A stretch of 64,000 bases of DNA, from contig NZ_FORP01000031.1 in assembly GCF_900114035.1 (NCBI RefSeq), positions 1-64,000 of the forward strand. The letters are read 5' to 3'. The position numbers and the translations under genes were made by a program. Below the pieces are notes generated by a model. It saw only the letters and a list, made by a program, of their open reading frames with translations. It was not told the origin of the DNA and did not search any database. The stretch comes from Amycolatopsis sacchari. GTDB lineage: Bacteria; Actinomycetota; Actinomycetes; Mycobacteriales; Pseudonocardiaceae. Position 1 is the stretch's first letter. Each line of letters starts with the position of its first letter. This document shows positions 36,310 to 44,800 of this stretch, piece by piece.

Positions 36310-37473
36310 TCAGTAGCTCTTCGGGAGGCCGAGGACGTGGGTGGAGATGTAGTTGAGGACCATCTCCTGGCTGACCGGGGCGAGGCGCAGGATGCGCGAC
36401 TCCCGGAAGTAGCGCTCGACGTGGTACTCGTGCGCGTAGCCCATGCCGCCGTGCGTCTGGACCGCCTGGTCGGCGGCCTTGAAACCCGCGTCGGCGCAGA
36501 GGAACTTCGCCATGTTCGCCTCGCGGCCGCAGGGGAGGCCCTGGTCGTAGGCCCAGGCTGCCTGGCGGGCGACGAGCTCGGCGGCGTCGAGCCGCATCGC
36601 GCACTCGGCGAGGGGGAACGCGATGCCCTGGTTCTGCCCGATCGGCCGGTCGAAGACGACCCGCTCCTGCGCGTACTTCACGGCCCGGCGCAATGACGCG
36701 CGACCGATGCCGAGCGCCTCGTGTGCGAGCAGGATCCGCTCGGGGTTGAGCCCGTCGAGGAGGTAGCGGAAGCCCTTGCCCTCCTCGCCGATGCGGGCCG
36801 ACTCCGGCACGAAGACGTCGTCGAAGGCGATCTCGTACGACGGCACGGCGTTGCGGCCGAGCTTCGGGATCGGGTTCATCGTGATGCCGGGGGAGTCCAT
36901 GTCGACGAGGAAGAGGCTCATGCCGTCGACCGGGCGCTCGTCGTCGCGGGGACTCGTGCGGGCGATGAGGACGGCCTTCTGCGAGTAGCCGGCCTTGGTG
37001 ATCCACACCTTGCGGCCGCGCAGGTGGTAGCCGCCGTCGGCCTTGCGGGCGAAGGTCGAGATCCGCGTCGTGTCCGTGCCGGCATCGGGTTCGGTGACCG
37101 CGAAGCAGACGTGCAGGGAGCCGTCGACCGCTCCCGGCAGGATCTCCTCGCGCTGCTCCTCGCTGCCGTGCTTCACGATGGTGTTGAGGCCGAAGATCGT
37201 CAGGTGGATCGTGCTGCAGCCGTTCATGCCGGCGCCGGAGGCGGCCACCTCCTCGAGCAGCAGCGCCGCCTCCGTGATGCCGAGGCCGCCGCCCCCGTAC
37301 TCCTCGGGGATGGCGATCCCGAGCCAGCCGCCCTCGGCGAGCGCGTTGTAGAAGTCCCACGGGAACTCGTGGTCCGCGTCGCAGCGCGCCCAGTAGTCGT
37401 CATCGAACTTCGCGGCCAGCGCCCGGACGCCCTCGCGCAGCGCCTGCTGGTCCTCAGTGAGCGTGAAATCCAC
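36310..37473 (-). CDS. Acyl-CoA dehydrogenase
   Basis: A 387-residue flavoenzyme of the acyl-CoA dehydrogenase family that makes 2,3-unsaturated thioesters. CFAVTEPDAGTDTTRIST is the FAD/substrate signature, and the C-terminal region has QTHGGMGYAHEYHVERYFRE. The catalytic Glu is expected near the HEYHVER segment. In the itaconate cluster of pseudomonads an acyl-CoA dehydrogenase also accompanies the CoA transferase, hydratase and lyase; methylsuccinyl-CoA would be a plausible substrate. GTG start with a CCGGAGG ribosome site and a GTTCGTATAT motif just upstream. Confidence 0.92.
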   Translation of the reverse strand: MDFTLTEDQQALREGVRALAAKFDDDYWARCDADHEFPWDFYNALAEGGWLGIAIPEEYGGGGLGITEAALLLEEVAASGAGMNGCSTIHLTIFGLNTIVKHGSEEQREEILPGAVDGSLHVCFAVTEPDAGTDTTRISTFARKADGGYHLRGRKVWITKAGYSQKAVLIARTSPRDDERPVDGMSLFLVDMDSPGITMNPIPKLGRNAVPSYEIAFDDVFVPESARIGEEGKGFRYLLDGLNPERILLAHEALGIGRASLRRAVKYAQERVVFDRPIGQNQGIAFPLAECAMRLDAAELVARQAAWAYDQGLPCGREANMAKFLCADAGFKAADQAVQTHGGMGYAHEYHVERYFRESRILRLAPVSQEMVLNYISTHVLGLPKSY

Positions 37474-37485
37474 GACGGCCTCCGG

Positions 37486-37495
37486 ATATACGAAC
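37486..37495 (-). promoter_or_regulatory. GTTCGTATAT site of the dehydrogenase promoter
   Basis: Read on the minus strand, GTTCGTATAT lies 13 bases before the acyl-CoA dehydrogenase GTG. A second weaker copy (CGTATGA) lies beside it. The same word stands before the transporter gene and within the palindrome before the IclR gene, so it is probably the IclR-family operator. Confidence 0.5.
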
Positions 37496-37621
37496 AGTCA
37501 TACGATTATCTGAACACGAAAAAGGGGCCCGGGCAACCCCGGCGCAGGCCGTGGAAATCCCCGCGCAACGCTTGACGTGATGCCTGCCACGTGCTTCGGT
37601 GATGCGTAGATGCGCAACCGC

Positions 37622-37631
37622 GTTCGTATAT
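37622..37631 (+). promoter_or_regulatory. GTTCGTATAT site of the transporter promoter
   Basis: GTTCGTATAT lies 15 bases before the transporter GTG, ahead of a GAAAGGTGG ribosome site. It matches the site on the other arm of the divergent region base for base over ten positions. Confidence 0.5.
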
Positions 37632-37646
37632 CTGAAAGGTGGTGCC

Positions 37647-38987
37647 GTGGACGAAGTGGTCTCCCGGCCCGAGCTGACCGGTCCCGAGCGCCGTCGCGCC
37701 GCGGCCGCGATCATCGTGGGCTCGGCCCTCGAGTGGTACGACTTCTACCTTTACGCCTCGATGGCCGCCCTCGTCTTCGGCGGCGTCTTCTTCCCCGCGG
37801 GCAACGACTCGGCCGCCACGCTCGCCTCGTTCGCGACGTTCGCGGTCGGCTTCATCGCCCGCCCCTTCGGTGGCATCGTCTTCGGTGCGATCGGGGACCG
37901 CTTGGGCCGCAAGGCGACCCTGTCGATCACGTTCCTCGTGATGGGCCTGTCGTCCGGCTGCATCGGCCTGCTGCCTGGCTACGCCGCGATCGGCGTCGCC
38001 GCCCCGCTGCTGCTCGTCGTCCTCCGCCTGCTGCAGGGCCTCGGTGCGGGTGCCGAGTTCAGCAACGCGATCGCGCTGTCGTACGAGTACGCGGGATCCG
38101 GCAAGACCGGCCGCTTCGGCTCGTGGCCCGCGCTGGGCGTCAACATCGGCCTCTTCGTCTCGTCGCTGACGATCACCCTGCTGACCGCCATCGACGAGGA
38201 CTTCCTCTACGGCTTCGGCTGGCGCATCCCGTTCCTGGTCGGCTTCGTCCTCGTCGCCGTCGGTTACGCCGTCCGCCGGCGGCTGCCCGAGACCCGCGCC
38301 TTCGAGGAGCTCGAGCACGCGACGCCGCGCGAGCGCCGCAAGCCGCTGCTCGAGCTGGTCCGCGGCAACTGGAAGGCGCTGCTCGTCGTCATGGTCATGA
38401 CCATCGGCTACAACGGCGCCAGCTACGTCTTCAAGACCTTCTCCCTGAGCTATCTCAAGACGGATGTCGGCGCGCCCGCTTCCTACGGGACCTTCGGCAT
38501 CACCGTGGCCAGTGTCGCCGCGATCATCGTGATCCCGGTCGTCGGCAGGCTCTGCGACCGCGTCGATTCCCGGCGAGTCCTGCTGGCGGCCGGTATCGGC
38601 GTCGTCGCCCTCGCATTCCCGTTCTTCTCGTTGCTGGACACCGGTAACAAGTGGGCGATCGGGGCCGCTCTCGTCCTCGCCACCGGTCTGGTCATCCCCG
38701 CCGCGCTGTCGGCGCAGGGTGACTTCCTCGCCCGGCAGTTCCCTGTGCACGTGCGGGCCTCGGGCCTCGGGACCGGTCGTGAGGTCGGCGGCGCCTTCGC
38801 GGGTGGCTTCGCTCCACTGTGGGCGGTCGCGCTGGTCGACGCCTCGCCGAGCCACTCCACGTTCGGCGTCTCGCTGCTGTTCGTCGGTGCCGGCGTCCTG
38901 CTGGTGGTCGGTGCGGTCTTCGACCGGTCGCGCCGGGCCCGCAAGGCCGCGGCCGCCGGGCGCCCGTCGTCGGTGGCCACCCGATGA
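37647..38987 (+). CDS. MHS-family major facilitator transporter
   Basis: A 446-residue proton symporter of the metabolite:H+ symporter branch (relatives carry 2-oxoglutarate, shikimate, proline/betaine or citrate). ASALEWYDFYLY-type start (VGSALEWYDFYLYASMAALV), GAIGDRLGRKATLSITFLVM between helices 2 and 3, and twelve hydrophobic segments support this. In this cluster the cargo is probably a C5 or similar dicarboxylate. I prefer the GTG at 37647 because a ribosome site lies just upstream and residues before it do not fit the family. The stop overlaps the hydratase ATG. Confidence 0.9.
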   Translation: MDEVVSRPELTGPERRRAAAAIIVGSALEWYDFYLYASMAALVFGGVFFPAGNDSAATLASFATFAVGFIARPFGGIVFGAIGDRLGRKATLSITFLVMGLSSGCIGLLPGYAAIGVAAPLLLVVLRLLQGLGAGAEFSNAIALSYEYAGSGKTGRFGSWPALGVNIGLFVSSLTITLLTAIDEDFLYGFGWRIPFLVGFVLVAVGYAVRRRLPETRAFEELEHATPRERRKPLLELVRGNWKALLVVMVMTIGYNGASYVFKTFSLSYLKTDVGAPASYGTFGITVASVAAIIVIPVVGRLCDRVDSRRVLLAAGIGVVALAFPFFSLLDTGNKWAIGAALVLATGLVIPAALSAQGDFLARQFPVHVRASGLGTGREVGGAFAGGFAPLWAVALVDASPSHSTFGVSLLFVGAGVLLVVGAVFDRSRRARKAAAAGRPSSVATR

Positions 38988-39481
38988 GCGTTGCGCGGCA
39001 AGGGCGCCGGATCGAGCAGCGCGGCCTGTGGTTCGAAGAGTTCGAGGTGGGTGCCACCTACGTCCACGCTCCCGGGCGCACCGTGACCGAGGCCGACAAC
39101 GTCCTCTTCACGACGCTCACGATGAACACCCAGCCGCTCCACCTCGACCAGGCGGCGAGCGAGCAGCTGCCGCCGTTCCACGACCGCCTCGTGAACTCCC
39201 TGTTCACGCTGTCGACCATGGTCGGTCTCTCGGTCAACCAGCTCACGCAGGGCACGATCGTGGCCAACCTGGGGTTCAGCGAGATCCGTTTCCCCGCGCC
39301 GGTGCGGCACGGCGACACGATCTACGCGGAGACCGTGGTCACCGGCAAGCGCCCGTCGGAGAGTTGTCCCGGTGAGGGTGTGGTGAGCCTGCGCCACCAG
39401 GCGGTCAACCAGCGCGGCGAGGTCGTCGCGCTCGCCGTCCGGCAGACCCTGGTGCGGATGCGGCCGGGCGGTGCGTCGTGA
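38984..39481 (+). CDS. MaoC-family hydratase
   Basis: A 165-residue hotdog-fold enoyl-CoA hydratase of the MaoC type. GRTVTEADNVLFTTLTMN and the following QPLHLD hold the catalytic Asp/His positions of the family, and IVANLGFSEIRFPAPVRHGD is typical of the second half. Next to a CitE-like lyase it would hydrate an unsaturated dicarboxylyl-CoA (itaconyl- or mesaconyl-CoA) to citramalyl-CoA. A MaoC-CitE pair beside an acyl-CoA dehydrogenase also occurs in mycobacteria. The ATG overlaps the transporter stop, and its own stop overlaps the next GTG. Confidence 0.87.
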   Translation: MSVARQGRRIEQRGLWFEEFEVGATYVHAPGRTVTEADNVLFTTLTMNTQPLHLDQAASEQLPPFHDRLVNSLFTLSTMVGLSVNQLTQGTIVANLGFSEIRFPAPVRHGDTIYAETVVTGKRPSESCPGEGVVSLRHQAVNQRGEVVALAVRQTLVRMRPGGAS

Positions 39482-40323
39482 GCGGCGCTCCCGGCTGGCA
39501 GCCCGGCAGTGCGTGGCTCTTCTGCCCGGCCGACCGCCCCGAGCGCTACGCCAAGGCGCTGGCAGTCGCCGATGTCGTGATCCTCGACCTCGAGGACGCG
39601 GTCGCCCCTGACCGTCGTGCGGCGGCACGCGAAGCCCTCCGCGAGGCAGCCGGGTCCGGGCGGCTGGACCCGGAGCGCGTCGTGGTGCGCGTCAACGCGG
39701 CCGGCACCGCCGACCACGCTGCCGACCGCGAGCTGGTCACGACTTCCCTGCTGCCGGCGGGGATCCGGCGGGTCATGCTCGCCAAGACCGAGACGGCGGC
39801 CGCGGTCGCCGGGCTCGACGGGTGCGAGGTGGTGGCCCTGCTCGAGACCCCGCGAGGCATCCGGGACGCCGACGCGATCGCGCAGGCCGAGGGTGTCGTG
39901 GCGGTCATGTGGGGCGCCGACGACCTGGTCGCCGGCCTCGGTGGCTCGACGTCGCGCCGGGCGGCGGGCGGCTACCGCGACGTCGCGCGCCACGCGCGGT
40001 CGCGCGCGCTGATCGCGGCCAAGGCGGCGGGGAAGCTTGCCCTCGACGCCGTCTACCTGGACATCCCCGACGTCGACGGGCTCGCGGCCGAGGTCGAGGA
40101 CGCCGTCGCCATCGGCTTCGATGGCAAGGTGGCGATCCACCCGTCCCAGGTCCCGGTGATCCGCGAGGGCTACCGGCCGACGGCCGAGCAGGTGGCGTGG
40201 GCCGAAAGCCTGCTGCGTGCGGCCGAGGCCGCCGGCTTCGGGGTCTTCACCCACGAAGGCCGGATGGTCGACGGCCCGGTCTTCGCCCAGGCCCAGCGCA
40301 TCCTTTCGCGCGCTCGCGCCTGA
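39478..40323 (+). CDS. CitE-like acyl-CoA lyase
   Basis: A 281-residue HpcH/HpaI-CitE family lyase. SAWLFCPADRPERYAKAL opens the TIM barrel, VVILDLEDAVAPDRRAAARE has the metal-binding Glu/Asp region, VVALLETPRGIRDADAIA contributes the second Glu, and GFDGKVAIHPSQV is typical of the C-terminal lid. Family members cleave citramalyl-CoA or malyl-CoA to acetyl-CoA and pyruvate or glyoxylate. With the CoA transferase and hydratase here, citramalyl-CoA is the most likely substrate. It is translationally coupled to the hydratase. Confidence 0.9.
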   Translation: MSGAPGWQPGSAWLFCPADRPERYAKALAVADVVILDLEDAVAPDRRAAAREALREAAGSGRLDPERVVVRVNAAGTADHAADRELVTTSLLPAGIRRVMLAKTETAAAVAGLDGCEVVALLETPRGIRDADAIAQAEGVVAVMWGADDLVAGLGGSTSRRAAGGYRDVARHARSRALIAAKAAGKLALDAVYLDIPDVDGLAAEVEDAVAIGFDGKVAIHPSQVPVIREGYRPTAEQVAWAESLLRAAEAAGFGVFTHEGRMVDGPVFAQAQRILSRARA

Positions 40324-40337
40324 GCGGCGTCCCGCGT

Positions 40338-41063
40338 TCAGACGCGCAGGGCGGTCGTGGCCGCTGCTTCCTTCACGGCCGCGGCGATCTCGTCGAGCCG
40401 GTCGCTCATCCGCGAGCTCGGGCCGGCGACCGAGATGACGCCCAGCACCTTTCCCCCGACGATGATCGGCGCCGCGGCCGCACTGACGTCCGGAAGCGTC
40501 TCGCCGCGGTTGAAGGCGACGCCGCTCTCCCGCACCTCGTCGAGCTCGGCCAGGGCCGCGGGGAGCTCCTCGGCGGTGACGATCTCCTTGAGGTACGCCT
40601 CCTGCCGACGACGCGACCAGTGCGAGAGGACGGCCTTGCCGGGGCTCGGCGGGTACAGCGGACGGCGCGTGCGCGCGGGGGGCGAGTAGCGGATCATCTG
40701 GCTCGACTCCGCGGAGTCGACGTACACAATGGACTCACCGACGGGAGTGGCGAGCGTGACGGTCTCGTTGAAGGTGTTGCGCAGGCTCTCGAGCGCCGGC
40801 CGGGCCGCGTCGACGAGGCTGGGCCGTTCGACGGTGAGGAGCTGGCCGAGGGCGGGGCCGAGGAGGTAACGGCTCTCCTCCTCGACCAGGTAGCCCGTGG
40901 CGACGAGGCCCTTGACGAGGCCGAAGACGGACGACTTCGGTGCGTCCAGTGACACGGCGAGGTCGTGCAGCCGGAGTCCGCCGGGTTGGGCCGCGGCGAC
41001 AGCTTCGAGGATGTCGGTCACCCGCGAAACCGTGCGGTGTGCCTTGGCGCTCCGCTCTGCCAT
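40338..41063 (-). CDS. IclR-family regulator
   Basis: A 241-residue regulator. The N-terminal winged helix begins VSRVTDILEAVAAAQPGGLR, and the IclR effector domain has the typical YVDSAESSQMIRYS, GKAVLSHWS and late GGKVLGVISVAGPSSRM segments. It converges on the citramalyl-CoA lyase gene and very likely controls the adjoining CoA pathway in response to an acid or thioester. A perfect 16-bp palindrome 26 bases before its ATG suggests autoregulation. Confidence 0.92.
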   Translation of the reverse strand: MAERSAKAHRTVSRVTDILEAVAAAQPGGLRLHDLAVSLDAPKSSVFGLVKGLVATGYLVEEESRYLLGPALGQLLTVERPSLVDAARPALESLRNTFNETVTLATPVGESIVYVDSAESSQMIRYSPPARTRRPLYPPSPGKAVLSHWSRRRQEAYLKEIVTAEELPAALAELDEVRESGVAFNRGETLPDVSAAAAPIIVGGKVLGVISVAGPSSRMSDRLDEIAAAVKEAAATTALRV

Positions 41064-41088
41064 GTCTCTCCCGGAAATGCGCTGAGTT

Positions 41089-41104
41089 GTTCGTATGTAC
41101 GAAC
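41089..41104. promoter_or_regulatory. Palindromic IclR operator
   Basis: GTTCGTATGTACGAAC has perfect 7-bp arms around TG. Its half, GTTCGTAYAT or near variants, recurs before the dehydrogenase and transporter genes. This is a strong candidate for the binding site of the neighbouring IclR protein. Confidence 0.6.
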
Positions 41105-41147
41105 CATACTGGGCCTGCGCCGTACGGCTCGTGGCACGTTCAGCGCG

Positions 41148-42437
41148 TCAGCCGGTGGTGGGCGCGCCGCCGTGCAAGGCCTGTGTCACCGAGGCCGGGA
41201 CGGGCTTGTCGAGCATCTGGCAGATGGTCGCGTACTCGGCGGCGAAAGCCACGGCGACGTAGCGGTCCACCCCGTCGTTGCGCGTGGTGTCGGCCGGCTC
41301 GGCGTTGGTGTCGCTGATCGCGGTTCGGCGGCCGTCGGCGGTCGCCACGGCGGTGCTGTGGTGGCTCATGGTGTCGCCGCCATGACCCCAGACCGTTCCG
41401 CACGGCGAGTCGATCTTGATCAAGCCGAGGCCGTAGCTCCCCGGGATGCCGAACGACGCCGGAATCGGGACGGTCGTCTGCATCTGCTCGAGCTGCTTCC
41501 GCGAGAAGAGCTCGCCACGCAGCAGCGCCGACAGGAACCGGGACAGATCGGCCTGGGTGGAGATGATCGCTCCCGCGGCACCGGCCCAGCCGCCGAGCGG
41601 CCAGTCGGACACGTCGGTGTAGGCCGGGCTCGGGCCGGCGAACCTGACCTGGTAGCCGTGGGCGTAACCGGGGCCGGTGTGGGTGGCGCGGGGAGCGGCG
41701 TAGTACGTGTGCGTCAGGCCGAGCGGGCGGACGATGCGTTGCTCGACCAGCTCGGGCATGCTCTTGCCGGTGAGTTTCTGCAGGATCATGCCGACCAGCA
41801 CGTAGTTCGTGTTGGAGTACGACCAGCTCGTGCCGGGTGCGAAGTCGGCCGCGTGCCTGAACGCGATGGCGAGCAGTTCCTGGTCGGTGTACACGTGCTG
41901 CGGGTTCTTCTCCGTGTTGGGGAAGAAGTCCGGGTCGCCGGTGTAGCTGAACAGGCCGCTGGTGTGGTTGAGCAGCATGCGGACGGTGATGTTCTCGCCG
42001 TTCGGCACGACCCCGGGCAGGTACTTCGAGACCGGCGCATCCAGGTCGAGCCGGCCCCTGTCCACCAGCTGCAGGGCGAGGGCCGACGTGAACATCTTCG
42101 TGTTGCTGCCGATCTCGAACTGGTCCCGGCCGGTCATCGGGCGCCCGGTCGCCCGGTCGGCGACACCGGCCGTCGTCACCGCGACGCGGCGGCCGTTGTC
42201 GATCCGGGCGGTGTATCCCGGAGCGCCCGCGCCCAGCACCTGCTCGGCGACGTCCTGCATCGGGCCGTTGTGCGTGCGGTCGGTCGCTGTCGGAGGCACC
42301 AGGGCGGGGGCGGCCACGGCGCTGACCGCAGCCGGGCCGGCCAGCGCTGTCGAGGTCGCGACCACCAGCGCGGTCACCCGCAAGCGGCGACGCTTCTTTT
42401 TGGCGATGGTCGCTGTTTCGTGGGAGTTTTTCGTCAT
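41148..42437 (-). CDS. Exported beta-lactamase-family serine hydrolase
   Basis: A 429-residue serine hydrolase of the class C beta-lactamase/DD-peptidase-like family. After a charged start KKKRRRLR comes the signal region VTALVVATSTALAGPAAVSA. The catalytic Ser-x-x-Lys is FEIGSNTKMF, the Tyr-x-Asn is SWSYSNTNYVLVG, and the third motif is HGGDTMSHHS. Likely a secreted esterase, peptidase or carboxypeptidase; substrate unknown. Start at 42437 was chosen because the longer frame places 41 unrelated residues before the signal peptide. It lies convergent to nothing nearby and 119 bases downstream of the metallo-hydrolase gene. Confidence 0.87.
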   Translation of the reverse strand: MTKNSHETATIAKKKRRRLRVTALVVATSTALAGPAAVSAVAAPALVPPTATDRTHNGPMQDVAEQVLGAGAPGYTARIDNGRRVAVTTAGVADRATGRPMTGRDQFEIGSNTKMFTSALALQLVDRGRLDLDAPVSKYLPGVVPNGENITVRMLLNHTSGLFSYTGDPDFFPNTEKNPQHVYTDQELLAIAFRHAADFAPGTSWSYSNTNYVLVGMILQKLTGKSMPELVEQRIVRPLGLTHTYYAAPRATHTGPGYAHGYQVRFAGPSPAYTDVSDWPLGGWAGAAGAIISTQADLSRFLSALLRGELFSRKQLEQMQTTVPIPASFGIPGSYGLGLIKIDSPCGTVWGHGGDTMSHHSTAVATADGRRTAISDTNAEPADTTRNDGVDRYVAVAFAAEYATICQMLDKPVPASVTQALHGGAPTTG

Positions 42438-42556
42438 GTCTGCGATGCTGGCGGACCATCGCGCCCGAGTCGCGCCCGCTGACCACCCTTTCGCAAGGTG
42501 GGTCCGCACCACCGCGCGTGGTGGACCTAGGTACACCACGTCGCGGTGGCGCAGGC

Positions 42557-43201
42557 TCACACGTCCAGGGACTCGCCGACGGGCACCAGGGTCAGCGGCA
42601 CGCTGCCCAGCATGTCCGGGCCGAGGAACCTCGCCATCGACTGCTGGCCCACCGGGCTGAGCATGATCTCGTGGATCTGGACCAGGCGAGCCGGCTTGAC
42701 CGCCCGCACCCAGTCGACCGCGTCCCCGACCTTCGTCCAGGGGCCGCTGGTCGGCACGAGCAGGGTCGGCACCGGGACCCGCGGCACGTGGTAGGCGTCG
42801 CCGGGGTGGTACACCGAGCCGCCGATCAGGTAACCCACGTTGGCCACCTGCGGGAGGTCGGGGTGGATCAGCGCGTGCACCTCACCGTGCACGGAGACTT
42901 CCAGGCCGTTCGCGGTGAACCGGTCACCGTGCCGGACCGCGGTGACCTGGTCCGGGTACTGCTCGCGCCAGCGGCCGACCGCCGCTTCCGGGCCCCAGAC
43001 GGCGAGGTCGGACCGCGTGCTCAGCGCCGCTTCGAGCGCCTCGGCGTCGACGTGGTCGAAGTGCTCGTGGGTGATCAACACAGCGGTCGCCCGCGCGATC
43101 AGTTCGGCCGCGTTCGGGGTGAACGTGCCGGGGTCGATGAGCACGCCGCCGCCGGGCTCGGCGAGTTCGACGCAGGCGTGGGCGTGTTTGGTGATCTTCA
43201 T
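42557..43201 (-). CDS. Metallo-beta-lactamase-fold hydrolase
   Basis: A 214-residue MBL-fold hydrolase similar to UlaG/YtnP-like proteins. The metal motif is VLITHEHFDHVD, further His/Asp ligands lie in GEVHALI and in VYHPGDAYH. The start MKITKHAHACVELAEPGGGV is typical of this subgroup. Substrate unknown. A cluster of TACAG half-sites lies directly upstream, after the marR gene, so the MarR protein probably controls it. ATG at 43201 is preferred; a longer frame would run into the operator. Confidence 0.87.
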   Translation of the reverse strand: MKITKHAHACVELAEPGGGVLIDPGTFTPNAAELIARATAVLITHEHFDHVDAEALEAALSTRSDLAVWGPEAAVGRWREQYPDQVTAVRHGDRFTANGLEVSVHGEVHALIHPDLPQVANVGYLIGGSVYHPGDAYHVPRVPVPTLLVPTSGPWTKVGDAVDWVRAVKPARLVQIHEIMLSPVGQQSMARFLGPDMLGSVPLTLVPVGESLDV

Positions 43202-43210
43202 GGGGTCAAC

Positions 43211-43244
43211 TATACAGGACGCTCTGTACAGATCGACCTGTATA
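43211..43244. promoter_or_regulatory. Operator between marR and the hydrolase gene
   Basis: TATACAGG (43211-43218) and CCTGTATA (43237-43244) form an 8-bp inverted repeat. A perfect CTGTACAG palindrome (43224-43231) stands in the middle. These three elements lie 10-43 bases before the hydrolase ATG, the expected position for a MarR-family repressor. Confidence 0.6.
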
Positions 43245-43247
43245 TCC

Positions 43248-43748
43248 TCACCAGTCGCCGGTGACGAAAGGGCCCTCGGTGCCACCACTGCGCTCGTCGA
43301 GCGCGGCGGTGAGGCGCTCCAGAACGGCCAACCCGTTCGTGAGCGCCTCGACGTCTTCCTTGCTCAGGGATTCGGAGATGGCGCGGGCGAGAACCGCTTC
43401 GCGCTGCTCCGCGTCGCGGGCCAGGGCCTCGCGGCCCGCCTCGGTGAGGCTGTTGAGCTTCTTGCGCCGGTCGTCCGGGTGCGGGCCGGTCTCGACCAGG
43501 CCGGACTCCACCAGGTCGGCGACCGTCGTCGACATCGTCTGGTGCCGGACCTTCCGCAGCGCCGCGAGGTCGGCGGTCGTCATCGGACCGTGCCGGTGCA
43601 ACAGGTCGAGCACCCCGGCCATGACCGGCGACATCCGGTCCGCCGACCGGGCCGAACGGACGAAGCCGCCCACCGACGCGCGCAGCCGGCGGGCGAGCTT
43701 GGCGGACACCTTCACGCTAGGGCGCCGGGCAGGGGGGACATCGGCCAT
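43248..43748 (-). CDS. MarR-family regulator
   Basis: A 166-residue winged-helix regulator. The DNA-binding region has PMTTADLAALRKVRHQTMST, the wing GLVETGPHPDDRRKKLNSLT, and flanking dimerisation helices with ISESLSKEDVEALTNGLAVL at the end. It is followed by the MBL-fold hydrolase gene with a palindromic site in between. ATG at 43748 (MADVPPARRPS) is one of several close ATG codons (43757, 43760), so the start is uncertain by a few residues. Confidence 0.88.
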   Translation of the reverse strand: MADVPPARRPSVKVSAKLARRLRASVGGFVRSARSADRMSPVMAGVLDLLHRHGPMTTADLAALRKVRHQTMSTTVADLVESGLVETGPHPDDRRKKLNSLTEAGREALARDAEQREAVLARAISESLSKEDVEALTNGLAVLERLTAALDERSGGTEGPFVTGDW

Positions 43749-43785
43749 GGCAGCCATCATGGCAGAGCGCGGAACCGGCCGGGCG

Positions 43786-44775
43786 TCAGACCACAGTGGA
43801 CGTTCTGCGGCAGGATTCCCGCTCCACCAGCGAAACCGGCACCACGGTGCGGCGCCGGAAGCGTTTGCCGGGGTTGGCGAGGCGGTCGAACAAGCGCTCG
43901 GCGGCCAGCGTGCCGAGGGTGCCCGGGTCCTGGTCGATGACCGTGACGGCGGGCTCGAGCAGGTCCGCCATCGGGAAGTCGCCGAACGACAGCAGCGCCA
44001 GGCCGGTCTCCCGCACCGCGGGGACCAGCGCCATGCTGGCCCTGTCGTTCGAGGAGAACACCGCCGTCGGAGGTTCGTCGAGGGCTCGCAACGCCGCCAC
44101 CGCCTCGGCGGCCGACGGGCGGTCCCAGACGTCCAGGACGACGAGATCGTCGTCCCTGCCGATGCCGTGCCGTTCGAGGGCGGCGTGGTAGCCCTCCAGC
44201 CGGTGCACCGTCGGTTTCGTGAGCGCGTCACCGACGAAGGCGATCCGCCGGTGCCCGTGCCCGAGCAGGTGCTCGGTCGCGACGAGCGCCCCGCCGTGGT
44301 CGTCCTGCGTGAAGGAGTCGGCCGTGATCTTCGCCGGTGCCCGGTCGACGAAGACGATGGGCGTCCGGTCTGACCAGGGGCGCAGGTAGGACTGCTCGGT
44401 CGTCACCGGCGCGAGGATCAGGCCGCTGAGCGACCGGCCGAGGGTAGCCGTCACGATCTGCGGTTCACGGTCCGCGTCGTCGCCGGTGCTCGTCACGCTG
44501 ACCGCCATGCCGTGCGCCTCGGCGACGGCGCCGACGGCCTTGGCGATGGCCGCGAAGTAGGGATCGACCAGGTCCGGTACGACCAGGCCGATGATCGGCA
44601 CGCGGCCCGCGCGGAAGGTCGTCGCCAGCGTGTTGGGGGTGTAGTTGAGCTCGCGAAGGGCGGCCTCGACGCGTGCGCGGGTCTCCGGCAGGACGTGCGG
44701 GTCGTCGTTGAACACGCGGGAGACCGTTTTGAGGCTGACCCGCGCCAACTCGGCGACTTCCCGCATGGTGGCCAC
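43786..44775 (-). CDS. LacI-family repressor
   Basis: A 329-residue LacI/PurR-type regulator. The helix-turn-helix and hinge are TMREVAELARVSLKTVSRVF and the LNYTPNTLATTFRAGR region. A periplasmic-binding-protein-like effector domain follows, with IIGLVVPDLVDPYFAAIAKA, FVDRAPAKITADSFTQDDHG and AVFSSNDRASMALVPAVRET. It is divergent from the epoxide hydrolase gene, and two identical 12-bp palindromes lie in the 133-bp gap. GTG start with a GGAAGGAGA ribosome site. Confidence 0.92.
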   Translation of the reverse strand: MATMREVAELARVSLKTVSRVFNDDPHVLPETRARVEAALRELNYTPNTLATTFRAGRVPIIGLVVPDLVDPYFAAIAKAVGAVAEAHGMAVSVTSTGDDADREPQIVTATLGRSLSGLILAPVTTEQSYLRPWSDRTPIVFVDRAPAKITADSFTQDDHGGALVATEHLLGHGHRRIAFVGDALTKPTVHRLEGYHAALERHGIGRDDDLVVLDVWDRPSAAEAVAALRALDEPPTAVFSSNDRASMALVPAVRETGLALLSFGDFPMADLLEPAVTVIDQDPGTLGTLAAERLFDRLANPGKRFRRRTVVPVSLVERESCRRTSTVV

Positions 44776-44800
44776 CGCTCGTCTCCTTCCCGCCCGTCAT

